From the NCBI GenBank assembly GCA_002338715.1, contig DDIR01000102.1, positions 18,958 through 82,957 on the forward strand: a stretch of 64,000 bases of DNA. Direction: 5' to 3'. Shown here one piece after another: positions 55,211-64,000 of the stretch (its first letter is position 1; each line of letters begins with the position of its first letter). Below the pieces are notes generated by a model, which was not told the DNA's origin, ran no database searches, and saw only the letters and a list, made by a program, of their open reading frames with translations. Made by a program: the position numbers and the translations under genes. Origin of the DNA: Phycisphaerales bacterium UBA1845. Lineage in GTDB: Bacteria > Planctomycetota > Phycisphaerae > UBA1845.

Positions 55211-57412
55211 TCATCGCCTGGCAATGTTGGGACCTTGAACCTCTTTGATAACTGGTTTCTTTTGGGTGCGTTCGAAGTCGCGGCGGACGATGACTACGGC
55301 GTGGCCGCCTTCCTTGGCGTCGAAGACGAGAAGGCTGTTGCCGTAGAACCAGAGGATGCCGGCATTGGACAGTGACTCGGCTGAGTTGCCGTAGTAGATG
55401 GTCACGGTCTTGCCAAAGTCGTCCGGGTGACGGAAGCTGCAAAGCACCGATTGGCTGGCTGACGCATAGTCGACGCCATCGATTTCGAACCCGTCCGCTT
55501 TGAATCGAATCGGGCACTCCGATCGTTCGATCAAGGCTTGGATCGCGGGCTGCGTGACGGCTTGGCCAACGATGACGAGGGCGTTTTGCTCCAACTGTTC
55601 GGGGCTGGGTGTTGCGACTTCGTCGGCTGGTGATTTGGCACGTTTTTGTTTGATGTCGCCCGCGAAGAGTTGGTATCCATCCCATTCGCTTTCGTCCTGA
55701 ACGAGCAGTGTGTTTTTGGACCGGAGACTGCCGCCAAGCGTCGGAAGCAATTCCTCGTCGGCCAACTTGCGGGCGACGAGGTAGTCCGGATCGAGTTCGA
55801 CTTCTGTCGGATTCTTTGAACCTTCGAATTCAAAACCCGTCGACGTTTCGGTCACCGGCACGATGACATCCATGAAACTTCCGTCTGCAAAATGAACGCG
55901 CAGCGGCAGGTTGACGGAGAATGTGGGTTCATCCTGCTCGATTTCAACGTGTCCGGTTGCGGTTGCAGCGTCCAGCCAAACCCGCGTCAGCAGGAGTCGC
56001 GGCGCGCCGGCACCGTAAACCCATTGAGCATAGAAGGACTTGAGGTCAACGCCTGAGACGTCTTCCATCGCGGTGCGCATCGTGTCCCAGTTGACGAACG
56101 TACCGGTATGCTCGTTGGTCAGCTTGCGCATCGCCCGCCAGAAATTGTCGATTCCGATTTCACGGGCCATCATATCGAAGACCGCCGCACCTTTTTGATA
56201 TCCGATGCTGCGACTCGCGCCTTCGGTCTTGCCGAAGGTTGCGAGCGGCTTGTCGTTGTCTCCCGTGATGCGGGTGAGGATGTTGCAGGCGTCGCGGCGG
56301 TTCTTGCGCGCGCCCTCGGGGTCGTCATCCAACGTATACCCGTAGAGGTTTGCGCCGAAGCTGGCGAGCGCTTCGCACCAGTTGCCGTCGTTCGGATCGA
56401 CGTAGAGGCCATTGCCCCACCAACTGTGCAGGAACTCGTGATCGAGGTAACCATGACGCAGCGCCCGGTCTTCCATGGCGATAACAGCCGGTCCGAGGAG
56501 AGTGAATGTCGGAAACGCAAAACCGGAACTGAAAAAGTTTTCGACGATCGTGAATTCGTCGTACGGATATGGACCGACCAACGGCGTGTAGCGATGGTAA
56601 TAGTCCTCGGCCGCGTCGAGGAATACGTCCGCGCGTCTCTGCAATGTTGGCGCATCGGCATCGTTCGGATTCAGCAGGATCGCAAAGCGAACGCCATCCA
56701 CATCGCGCGACCATTGTTGAAACTGTCCGCCGGCAATCGCCAAATCGGTCTGCGGAAAAGTGCTTTCGAATTCGAGAAATTCCGGATTCAACGCGCCGCG
56801 GTTTCGGCGGGGCGCACTCGCGACAAACTCGTAGCCGTCAACAGGTTTCAACTTAACCGCGAAGTGGGGGAGTTCGACATGGTCGTTGTCCGACTCCGAA
56901 TCAAACCTCGGATACCAAGCCGCCGACGCGAGATAGATGCCGTTCGTGCCGATGTGCGCGGAGACGCCGAAGTTATGAATCTCGCCGCGTTTCTCGCCGG
57001 CTGCGATGTCCTGCTCGAGATGCCCGGCGTATTCAACGGTTAGTTCAAACGCATCAGGCGCTTCCGCCAGTGTGACGCGATGCCGACGATACGACGCGGT
57101 TTTGTCTGAGTCGTCGGGCGGAAGCGTGCAAATGGATTTCACCTTGGCCTTGTCGCAGCTTACGTTGTGAATCTGAAGGTCGCGGTGAAGGGCGATGTCG
57201 AATGCAAGATTTGAGGTCGCATGGGCATCCGCCGGCTCGTACAAGCGACACCGCATTCGCGCGGTCGCATCCAGGGCATGGTGATCAGGATCGATCGCAA
57301 GCTGCAATTCGTAAGCATCCGCGCAAAGGTCAGAGGTGACCGTCGAGCAACCGGCATTGATCAGCCCGCAAAACGAGAGCAGAAAAAGTCCACAAAACAA
57401 CCGAGCACGCAT
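55211..57412 (-). CDS. M1-like metallopeptidase lipoprotein
   Basis: A 733-residue exported lipoprotein (lipobox ending at Cys22, INAGC; GGAGG before ATG 57412). The N-terminal beta domain resembles that of M1 aminopeptidases. The zinc site HEFLH is at His325, Glu326 and His329, with Glu347 (NWCEALASF) as third ligand, one residue closer than the standard HExxH-x18-E. The exopeptidase motif GAMEN is not seen; GFAFP occupies the expected place. An extra C-terminal domain (about 560-733; ALVIVGQAVTQPAIQALIER) is of unknown type. It probably degrades peptides at the membrane, but the altered motifs leave activity unproven. Confidence 0.82.
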   Translation of the reverse strand: MRARLFCGLFLLSFCGLINAGCSTVTSDLCADAYELQLAIDPDHHALDATARMRCRLYEPADAHATSNLAFDIALHRDLQIHNVSCDKAKVKSICTLPPDDSDKTASYRRHRVTLAEAPDAFELTVEYAGHLEQDIAAGEKRGEIHNFGVSAHIGTNGIYLASAAWYPRFDSESDNDHVELPHFAVKLKPVDGYEFVASAPRRNRGALNPEFLEFESTFPQTDLAIAGGQFQQWSRDVDGVRFAILLNPNDADAPTLQRRADVFLDAAEDYYHRYTPLVGPYPYDEFTIVENFFSSGFAFPTFTLLGPAVIAMEDRALRHGYLDHEFLHSWWGNGLYVDPNDGNWCEALASFGANLYGYTLDDDPEGARKNRRDACNILTRITGDNDKPLATFGKTEGASRSIGYQKGAAVFDMMAREIGIDNFWRAMRKLTNEHTGTFVNWDTMRTAMEDVSGVDLKSFYAQWVYGAGAPRLLLTRVWLDAATATGHVEIEQDEPTFSVNLPLRVHFADGSFMDVIVPVTETSTGFEFEGSKNPTEVELDPDYLVARKLADEELLPTLGGSLRSKNTLLVQDESEWDGYQLFAGDIKQKRAKSPADEVATPSPEQLEQNALVIVGQAVTQPAIQALIERSECPIRFKADGFEIDGVDYASASQSVLCSFRHPDDFGKTVTIYYGNSAESLSNAGILWFYGNSLLVFDAKEGGHAVVIVRRDFERTQKKPVIKEVQGPNIARR

Positions 57413-57785
57413 CGCCGATCCTCCAAGATACAAGTACGCAACGAATCGAATTCGCAATTGCCGTAGCGAACCAAATATAACGACCAACGGCGTGATCGTC
57501 ACTCTTGGCAATGGAAGGGCACCCTCGGGGGAGTATGGAAATGAATCGATCGATAAAGTGATCATACTCCCCAGGCAGTCGATTCCGTCGTTGAGTTCCC
57601 CGACGATGACTCGTTCGTTGAACTTGGCCGCAAACACTTTGGTTTTAAAGGTTGTGAACGGCCTGGACATCCTGTGCTTGCATCGTGTGATGTCCGCCAT
57701 GTCAATTCGCGATGATGCGCACGACACTACGCACTTACCGCGTCGAGGGGGACAAGAGCAGCCGCTGCCGCGCGTGCGAAGATCG
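57413..57785. other. 373-bp intergenic region with an inverted repeat
   Basis: It lies between two - strand genes, upstream of the M1-like gene. It contains ggggagtat (57528-57536) and its exact complement atactcccc (57564-57572), 27 bases apart, which may be an operator or part of a terminator for the kinase gene. No gene was seen. Confidence 0.45.
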
Positions 57786-60700
57786 CTAATTCGGTTCGTC
57801 GGTTATGGTCACACCGATGTCGCTCAGCAGCTTCGAGATTTCGGGGAGAATGGTATTGCGGTCTTCGGGGAACATCTTATCCCGCATGGCATCGATTCGC
57901 CGGAACGTGGCAATGATTTCGTTTTCCCGATCGGTTGCGCCTCGACGAACTGCGATAACGTCTTTCATGAAGTGAGCGTATAGGAGCGGCCAAAACTCTT
58001 TGTCGACATTTCCGGTCATGAGTTCAATGGCTTTGTTGATGGATTGCTCCGACTCGTCGAGCCGTGCCTGAGAATAGAGCGATCGTGCTATCCAAAGATG
58101 GCAGCGCCCCAGTGTGGCATCATTGGTCGATTTGTTTTCGCACCATGCCAATAGTTCGCGGGCCAGTGGTTCCGCATCCGCCCCGCGATCGAGGTTGACC
58201 AGCGTGGATACGCTCTGTCCCAGTGCACCGGCCAACGTTGAGGTGTCAGCGAACTTTTCGCGACATATGCGAACGACAACATCCAGTTCGGACGCGGCAT
58301 CTTCCAACTTGCCCGCCGACATCAATGCCTTTGCATAGGACTGCTGCATGATGAGAGTTCGGCGGTGGTCGGGGCCCAGCACGCGCTGATATTCTGCAAC
58401 CGCTTCCTTGCCCAATGGCAATGCCGCCTCATGATTTTCACTCTTAAGGTATACGAACACCAGATCGTTGCGTGCGTCGAGCGTTCTGATGTTGTCCGGG
58501 CCCAAGGTGCGCTGCGCAATGGAAAGTGCCTCAATTCCGTACTTCTCGGCCACATTCCATCGCTTGAGTCTGGTCATCACGCGCATCCCGGAACTGAGCG
58601 CCAGAATCGTTGAGGGATGATCGGTACCCAACACGCGGCGACATCGTTCCAACGTATCCGTGACGATGGGCTCGGCGTCGTCGTAGCGGGTCATCTCGGC
58701 CAGATCGTCCGCGAGTGCGAGTTGCGCTGTCAATGTGTCCGGGTGATCGCCACCTTTCTGGGTTGCCATGGTATTGCGGATGCGCTCGAAATAGGGCAGA
58801 GCTTGTTCGTACTTCTTGCCGAGGAAGAGCGTCTGCGCGATGTTTCTCAGGACAGCAAGCGTGTCCGGATGATCCGGCCCCAGTTGCGATTCATAGTCCG
58901 CCAATACTGACTCGTATACCTCCAGCGTTTTATCCAGCGAGCGCTTTTGAAGGTAACAAGAAGCCAACTCGCTTCGGGTGGCCAGTGACGCCACGTGCTT
59001 CGGTCCGACAGTACGCTCAAGCCTTTCCAGCGTTGCAAGCAGTTCCGATTCGGCTTCGTCTGGGCGTGTTAGTTTCAGCAGGACTATGCCCAGCAGCCTT
59101 CGCGAAACCAAGGTCGCAAGGTGGTCATCGCCAAGGACGCGCTGTTGAACTTCAATAAGTTCGCGGGCAGTTTGCTCGGCTTCTTCGTACAACCCGAGTT
59201 TCAATTGCAGCTCGCAAATCCGTTGCTTGACCGCAAGTGTGTCGGGATCGTTGTCGTCGGCAACTTGGCGGCGCGTCTCCCATTCCACACGGGCTTGGTG
59301 CAGCGACTTTTCAGGAAGTCCAATGTCGTCGTAGATTTCTGCGAGGTTGGAACGCAGTTCGGCACTGAGGTCCGGTTGATCGGAAAATCCGTCGTCGAGC
59401 GCAGTGACCGCGCGGGACATGATTGATACGTCCAGCGCTCTGTTGGCAACGGTCGTCGCATTGATGCGGGATAGCACCTGTTCAAAAGCCTCAACTTGCG
59501 GCGCGACCGCATCACCTGCTTCATTCAAACTCGCCCGCGCTTCGGTGCGTAGGTCGGATACGATCTGCCGGCCCATTTCCTCGACATCGAGTTCCTTCAG
59601 CATCGCGGATTGATATTCGACCACAGACGTGAGCCGATCGTTGGCCGCATGGGCAACATCGCGCTGATGACGCGCTTCGACGAGCGCGACGCCGATTCCA
59701 ATGACGCCAGCCACCAAGGTCAGGAATGCGATGCAAATACCCGCCACCAATCCCTTGTTGCGTCGAGCGAACCTGCCCAACTGATAAAACGTACTTGCGG
59801 GGCGGGCTTCGATCGGTTGAAAGGACAGGCAGCGGCGAATGTCGGCAGCGAATTGGGCGGCAGATGCGTAGCGCCGACTTCGCTCCTTTTCGATTGCCTT
59901 GGCGACGATGGTTTCCACATCACCGCGGAGTTTCCGATCGATGGCCCCGATTGGTTCTGGATCGACCTCACGAATGACGCGGGCAGCTTCGGTGACCGGA
60001 AGGCCCGTCAGATCATGGGGCCGCTTGCGGGCAAGCAACTCGTAGAGCATCACGCCCAATGCGTACACGTCGCAACGCGTGTCCAGATCATCTGAGTGTC
60101 CCGACACTTGTTCGGGACTCATGTAGGCCAACGTGCCCACAAGCTGACCGAATTCTGTTTGTACGGTGACGGTCTGCAAGTCCGCATCGGTGACCCGCGC
60201 GATTCCAAAGTCGAGTACTTTGGGTTGTCCGATGAAGTCCATCATCGACCCGGTCTGTGATGATGTTTGCGTAAGAACCGTGTTGTCTGCAACTTCGTGG
60301 TTTACGACCAAGACGTTGCTCGGTTTCAAGTCACGGTGGATGACGCCTTTTTGGTGGGCATGCTGAACGGCGTCACACACCCGGGCAATCAACTCAAGCC
60401 TCTGCTTTGTATCAAGCTCGTGCGAATCGGCGTATCGATCGAGGCGCTCGCCATCGATGAATTCCATCACGAAGTAAGGCTGGCGTCCTTGGGGCAAGTC
60501 GGCGATGCCGGCTTCATGTATATGAGCGATGCCGGGATGTTGAAGCTGGCCCAGAACATGCGCTTCGTGTTGAAAGCGCTTCAGCATGCCCCGGTCAATC
60601 ATCCCGGGGCGCAACACCTTCAGCGCGACTCGGCGGCGCGGCGATTCCTGTTGGGCTTCGTAGATGATCCCCATACCGCCTTCGCCGATCTTCCGTGATA

Positions 60701-60974
60701 TTCGATAGGGCCCGATTTGCTGAGGAATTTCGTCGCCGCCCGAAATGTGCACGTCGTCTTCGGCGGCGAATTCCGCGATCATTCTGCCCGACTCGGCAGC
60801 CGCGACGAACGGGTCGGCTTCACCGTCACGGTGAAGCATGGATTCCACTTTACGACGTAGTTCGGCGTCGTCCGCACATTGCTCATCCAATGCGGTCGCC
60901 CGATGTTCCTGTGGAAGATCACAGAGCGCATCGAAGATGGCCATAGCGCGACGGTGTCGCTCGGCGGCGTTCAT
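57786..60974 (-). CDS. serine/threonine protein kinase with TPR repeats
   Basis: A 1062-residue Hanks-type kinase. A helical N-terminus (1-80) precedes the kinase domain (about 88-385): glycine loop IGEGGMGIIYEA, Lys119 (VALKVL), HRDLKPSN (His213-Asp215) and DFG (255-257). One membrane helix lies at about 408-432, then an extracytoplasmic part with many TPR-type helices (about 555-1010; repeated LGPDHPDTL and LGDDHLATL). In planctomycetes this kind follows an ECF sigma gene, as here (4-base overlap), and may pass surface signals to it. The substrate is unproven. Confidence 0.93.
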   Translation of the reverse strand: MNAAERHRRAMAIFDALCDLPQEHRATALDEQCADDAELRRKVESMLHRDGEADPFVAAAESGRMIAEFAAEDDVHISGGDEIPQQIGPYRISRKIGEGGMGIIYEAQQESPRRRVALKVLRPGMIDRGMLKRFQHEAHVLGQLQHPGIAHIHEAGIADLPQGRQPYFVMEFIDGERLDRYADSHELDTKQRLELIARVCDAVQHAHQKGVIHRDLKPSNVLVVNHEVADNTVLTQTSSQTGSMMDFIGQPKVLDFGIARVTDADLQTVTVQTEFGQLVGTLAYMSPEQVSGHSDDLDTRCDVYALGVMLYELLARKRPHDLTGLPVTEAARVIREVDPEPIGAIDRKLRGDVETIVAKAIEKERSRRYASAAQFAADIRRCLSFQPIEARPASTFYQLGRFARRNKGLVAGICIAFLTLVAGVIGIGVALVEARHQRDVAHAANDRLTSVVEYQSAMLKELDVEEMGRQIVSDLRTEARASLNEAGDAVAPQVEAFEQVLSRINATTVANRALDVSIMSRAVTALDDGFSDQPDLSAELRSNLAEIYDDIGLPEKSLHQARVEWETRRQVADDNDPDTLAVKQRICELQLKLGLYEEAEQTARELIEVQQRVLGDDHLATLVSRRLLGIVLLKLTRPDEAESELLATLERLERTVGPKHVASLATRSELASCYLQKRSLDKTLEVYESVLADYESQLGPDHPDTLAVLRNIAQTLFLGKKYEQALPYFERIRNTMATQKGGDHPDTLTAQLALADDLAEMTRYDDAEPIVTDTLERCRRVLGTDHPSTILALSSGMRVMTRLKRWNVAEKYGIEALSIAQRTLGPDNIRTLDARNDLVFVYLKSENHEAALPLGKEAVAEYQRVLGPDHRRTLIMQQSYAKALMSAGKLEDAASELDVVVRICREKFADTSTLAGALGQSVSTLVNLDRGADAEPLARELLAWCENKSTNDATLGRCHLWIARSLYSQARLDESEQSINKAIELMTGNVDKEFWPLLYAHFMKDVIAVRRGATDRENEIIATFRRIDAMRDKMFPEDRNTILPEISKLLSDIGVTITDEPN

Positions 60975-61567
60975 GCGGTGTCTCTCAATTCATCAATGAG
61001 CCAGGCACGAACCCGACGCCATTCTTTTTCGACGGTCGACTTGGAAACGTCCAGCACGCCCGCCACCTCTTCAACGGACAAACCGCCGAAGAAACGCAAC
61101 TCAACCAAACGCGCCTGGCGTTCATCCAATTGAGCAAGCCGAGTCAACGCCTCATCCAATGCCAAGAGATCGATTGCGGTATTGTGTGAAGGAGTCAAAA
61201 GGGCGGTGTTGCCCTCGCCGCTTTGCCCCCGGGCTCTTTGAGCGACGGCCCTTCGCTCAGCATGGTTGATCAGGATCTGTCGCATGGCCGTCGCTGCAAC
61301 CGCGCAGAAATGTGCGCGGCTCTTCCAATCCGCATCGGCTTTTCGCACAAGACGGAGATAGGCCTCGTGAACGAGTGCCGTGGGTTGCAGCGTATGATTG
61401 GCGGGTTGTCCGCGGAAGTAAGCGCCGGCCCGGGCTCGCAACTCGGCATAGACCAAAGGTAGCAGATCATCCGCAGCCGCGTTGTCGCCGCCAGACAAAC
61501 GCACCAGCAAATGCGTCGTCTCCGCAATCGTTGCGTCACTCGGGTAGTCGGACGAGTCGGTGGACAT
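60971..61567 (-). CDS. ECF sigma factor linked to serine/threonine kinase
   Basis: A 198-residue sigma factor. Region 2: ALVHEAYLRLVRKADADWKS and AHFCAVAATAMRQILINHAE. Region 4: ARLVELRFFGGLSVEEVAGV and LDVSKSTVEKEWRRVRAWL. These motifs are those of the large planctomycete ECF group found beside STK genes. The kinase ATG overlaps its stop (ATGA), so the two proteins are made together and phosphorylation of the sigma factor is the likely control. Its promoter is divergent from the large secreted protein at 61748, a possible target. Confidence 0.9.
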   Translation of the reverse strand: MSTDSSDYPSDATIAETTHLLVRLSGGDNAAADDLLPLVYAELRARAGAYFRGQPANHTLQPTALVHEAYLRLVRKADADWKSRAHFCAVAATAMRQILINHAERRAVAQRARGQSGEGNTALLTPSHNTAIDLLALDEALTRLAQLDERQARLVELRFFGGLSVEEVAGVLDVSKSTVEKEWRRVRAWLIDELRDTA

Positions 61568-61747
61568 GGCAACAGTATACCGGCTCCCAAAGACCGCCGT
61601 AAGTGCTTTCCAGTTAGCGACTTACTTCCCATTGCCTCAAAAAATGAGTTTTGATTACGGGATCTAACCTTTTTGCCTGTTTACGGGGTGAGGGCGATCG
61701 ACAAGGCGTCATCGCCAAGCCGCGTCATGCACACGAAAGGGAACAAC

Positions 61748-64000
61748 ATGCCACACCAAACCTGCCGGCTCCGGATCATTCTGATTCTGGCGACCGCCGC
61801 CGCATTGATCGTCCCATGCAGCGCCATGGCGATCGAATATCAATGGACCGGTGCGGAGAACGAAAGTTGGAGCAACGAGGCCAATTGGAATCCAGTCGGT
61901 GTTCCGGGAACGGGCGACGACGTGCTGTTCGATGGTTCTGCGACGCGATTCAGTGTGGAAATCGGCGGGAATCGCACGGTTGCGAAGCTCGTGTTCGGAG
62001 CGGGAGCGGACTATTGGCTGCTTGATTCGTCGACGACGTCCTTGCTGACAATTGAGTCCGGCGACATCGAAGCCGTAGGTAGCGGGCAATCTCACCAGAT
62101 CGATCCCCGCGTTACCCTTGAAAGTGACGCAGACTTGAACATTGATGGCGTCAGCATCAGCTTTGAAAGCGTGGTGCAGGCGCATGACGTGACCGTCAAC
62201 AAATTCGGAAGCGGTCGCGTGATCTTCAACCACGACATCAGCGTGATCTCGGGGCGACTCAACATCATGGATGGCGCTATCGAGAGCAATTTTGCCGGCG
62301 CGCTTAAACATGCCGATGTCTTCCTGGCGTCCGATGCGACGTTGACGGGATCGAATGTTGAATGCATTCGCTTCGGCGGCACAGGTCTGGTTGACCTTTC
62401 TGAATGCTTCACATTCTACGAGCCGCTGGCGGATTCACCCGGCTTTAGCGGTACGTTGCAGGGCGCGTTTCGACTGGAACGCGCAGGCTTTACCGATCCC
62501 GCGTTCTATGTTTTTGACGCCGACGTATCGCAATTCACCGGCAGCATGGACCTCTGGAAAAACAACGCCATCCTGAGCGATTTCGGTAACAACAGCGCCG
62601 CAGAAGTCCGCGTTTGGGGCGGGCGAACAATGGCGTCCACCGACTTGCCGAAGGTGGTCGTTCGCAGTGGTGGAGTCCTCGAACCGGGCGCGGCGCAGAA
62701 TGCCATTGGCACGATTACTGCGGAAAGCCTGGCGTTTTCGAATGAACCTCCCGTCAACCGCGGCTCGCTCGCCATTGACGTGGGCGGTCTAACGCCCGGC
62801 GTCGAGTATGACGAGCTGCTAATCGACGGCAACATCGATCTCACACATGGCAAACTGGTCGTCAGCTATGTCAATGGGTTTACCGCCAACCCGGGTGATA
62901 CCTTCACGATCATGCGAGGCGCATCGATTACCGGGTCGTTCGCCAACGTTACATTTCCAGACAGCCAGCCGTGGTACGTTGACTACGATTTTGGCGCCGG
63001 GACCGTGACGCTGGCCTTCTGCGGTGAAGGTCCCGATTGCGACGGCGATAACGTGCCGGATGCCTGCGAGTTGGATACCGACAACGACGGTGTGCCCGAT
63101 GATTGCGACGAGTGCCAAGGCGCGGACGACAATGGACCGGACACGGATGGCGACGGCGTTGTTGATGCGTGCGACGTTTGCCTGGGCGACGATGCAAGTG
63201 GCGACGGCGACAATGACGGTGTCTGCGACAGTGACGACGTTTGCCAGGGTGCAGACGACTTTGCCGGGCCGGACGCGAACACGAATGGCATTCCGGATGC
63301 ATGCGACGTATGCAACGGTGAAGCAGATGGCGACCTAAATGGCGACCAATACATCGACCTGACCGACTTCACCGATTTTGGCGATTGCTTGACGGGGCCG
63401 GGGGCGCCCATGAATGCCGGCTGCGACTGTTACGATCTCGACCATGATGGCCGCGTAACGATGTCAGACTACGCGAAGTTCCAATTGAGCTTCAGCGGCG
63501 ACGCATTCATTGAAGGTCCGGGCGAAATCAGTCTCGCCAACATGATGATCAACAAGAGTGAAAAGGGTCTTGCCTTGCGTGGCGAATTCGCCGACGACTT
63601 GGCCGGTTATTCCGTCGCGCTGATCGGCGATGTCAACAGCGATGGGCTGGGCGACCTACTGATCGGCGCGCCGTCCGCGGGTACGGGCAGCGATCTCCAA
63701 GCCGGACGAGCTTACGTCGTCTACGGAAGCGAGAACTTCGACAGTCTGGAACTTTCGGAAATCGCCGCAGGCATCGGCGGTTACGCCATCACAGGTATGT
63801 TTGGGAACTACGATCATGATTATCCCGTGCATGAAATCGGCCACATGCTAGTCGTGCAGGACTACTTTGATGATGACGGCGGACCGCAGGGCGAGGGATT
63901 CGGCTTCGATGTAAACGCAGCCGGCGACTTCAACGGCGACGGCATCGACGACATGCTGATCACCGCGCCGTACGCACCGGCGAACGGCGACATCTGGGGC
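61748..64000 (+). CDS. large secreted protein with TSP3, dockerin and FG-GAP repeats (partial)
   Basis: 751 codons are visible with no stop, so the gene continues past the window. The signal peptide spans 1-28 (ILILATAAALIVPCSAMA). The N-terminal beta-rich domain (about 30-425) opens with ENESWSNEANWNPVGVPGTG, as in autotransporter/PEP-CTERM-associated repeats. Calcium-binding thrombospondin-3-like repeats follow (about 427-520). A dockerin-like EF-hand pair comes next (about 528-585; DLNGDQYIDLTDF and DLDHDGRVTMSDY). Then FG-GAP integrin-type propeller repeats start (about 615 on; LIGDVNSDGLGDLLIGAP, AAGDFNGDGIDDMLITAP). Ribosome site AAAGGGA precedes ATG. It is a surface or matrix protein, possibly an adhesin. 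Divergent from the ECF sigma/kinase pair. Confidence 0.9.
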   Translation, partial: MPHQTCRLRIILILATAAALIVPCSAMAIEYQWTGAENESWSNEANWNPVGVPGTGDDVLFDGSATRFSVEIGGNRTVAKLVFGAGADYWLLDSSTTSLLTIESGDIEAVGSGQSHQIDPRVTLESDADLNIDGVSISFESVVQAHDVTVNKFGSGRVIFNHDISVISGRLNIMDGAIESNFAGALKHADVFLASDATLTGSNVECIRFGGTGLVDLSECFTFYEPLADSPGFSGTLQGAFRLERAGFTDPAFYVFDADVSQFTGSMDLWKNNAILSDFGNNSAAEVRVWGGRTMASTDLPKVVVRSGGVLEPGAAQNAIGTITAESLAFSNEPPVNRGSLAIDVGGLTPGVEYDELLIDGNIDLTHGKLVVSYVNGFTANPGDTFTIMRGASITGSFANVTFPDSQPWYVDYDFGAGTVTLAFCGEGPDCDGDNVPDACELDTDNDGVPDDCDECQGADDNGPDTDGDGVVDACDVCLGDDASGDGDNDGVCDSDDVCQGADDFAGPDANTNGIPDACDVCNGEADGDLNGDQYIDLTDFTDFGDCLTGPGAPMNAGCDCYDLDHDGRVTMSDYAKFQLSFSGDAFIEGPGEISLANMMINKSEKGLALRGEFADDLAGYSVALIGDVNSDGLGDLLIGAPSAGTGSDLQAGRAYVVYGSENFDSLELSEIAAGIGGYAITGMFGNYDHDYPVHEIGHMLVVQDYFDDDGGPQGEGFGFDVNAAGDFNGDGIDDMLITAPYAPANGDIWG

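Noticed and set aside
56108..57043. 311-residue + strand frame inside the M1-like gene
   Set aside because: Shadow of a gene with clear zinc-site motifs and signal peptide.
57336..57983. 215-residue + strand frame between the M1-like and kinase genes
   Set aside because: It overlaps the ends of both - strand genes and has a Arg/Ser/Asn-rich, non-family composition.

Overview
The window looks like part of a chromosome of a Planctomycetota-type bacterium, most likely Phycisphaerae-like. This is an inference. It rests on PEP-CTERM proteins ending in VPEPASLALLGLGG plus RRRR, an ECF sigma factor overlapping a serine/threonine kinase with TPR repeats, secreted proteins with thrombospondin-3, dockerin and FG-GAP repeats, many lipoproteins, and a myxobacterial-style polyunsaturated fatty acid (PUFA) synthase. 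GC content is moderate. No phage, CRISPR array, IS transposase or rRNA operon was seen. The only tRNA is tRNA-Leu(UAA).

Region 1 (1-10963, + strand) is the 3' end of a PUFA-synthase-like operon. It holds the ACP-KR-DH end of a PfaA/Pfa2-type protein, then a 2390-residue KS-CLF-AT-DH-DH protein (Pfa3-like), then a KAS III/OleA-like condensing enzyme. The enoyl reductase and phosphopantetheinyl transferase are not visible and may lie upstream. Region 2 (10988-15630, - strand) has a soluble histidine kinase, mnmA and two unrecognised proteins, with palindromic repeats ahead of mnmA. Region 3 (15986-19457, +) has a lipoprotein joining a calcium-binding stalk to a TolB-like propeller, an MFS transporter and a hemerythrin. 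Region 4 (19635-23980, -) is a gatC-gatA-GNAT-amidohydrolase operon with rpmB upstream.

Region 5 (24164-26476, +) is a probable ECF sigma / membrane regulator / secreted charged protein module, followed by a strong terminator and ffh (SRP54). Region 6 (28135-33535) is a patchwork of lipoproteins, tRNA-Leu, small proteins, a monohaem cytochrome lipoprotein and two PEP-CTERM proteins that share a 3' cassette (sorting tail plus terminator). Region 7 (33544-37988) has an AraC-GyrI regulator, a VOC protein, a MITE-like inverted-repeat element, an aldo/keto reductase, and a DGPF protein with an ECF42-type sigma factor and a plausible cognate promoter.

Region 8 (38016-49189) has two RND efflux permease/adaptor pairs, both on the - strand, on either side of an ABC-F (Uup-type) gene. 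A 1.16-kb stretch with no recognisable gene follows. Region 9 (50355-57412) has a cytoplasmic PAS-PAS chemoreceptor with CheW, then a secreted GH2 glycosidase and an M1-like metallopeptidase lipoprotein. Region 10 (57786-64000) has the ECF sigma/STK-TPR kinase pair, divergent from a large secreted multi-domain protein that runs off the window. Start sites were revised where Shine-Dalgarno sequences, signal peptides or overlaps pointed to a different codon. All functions are from reading motifs; no database search was possible.
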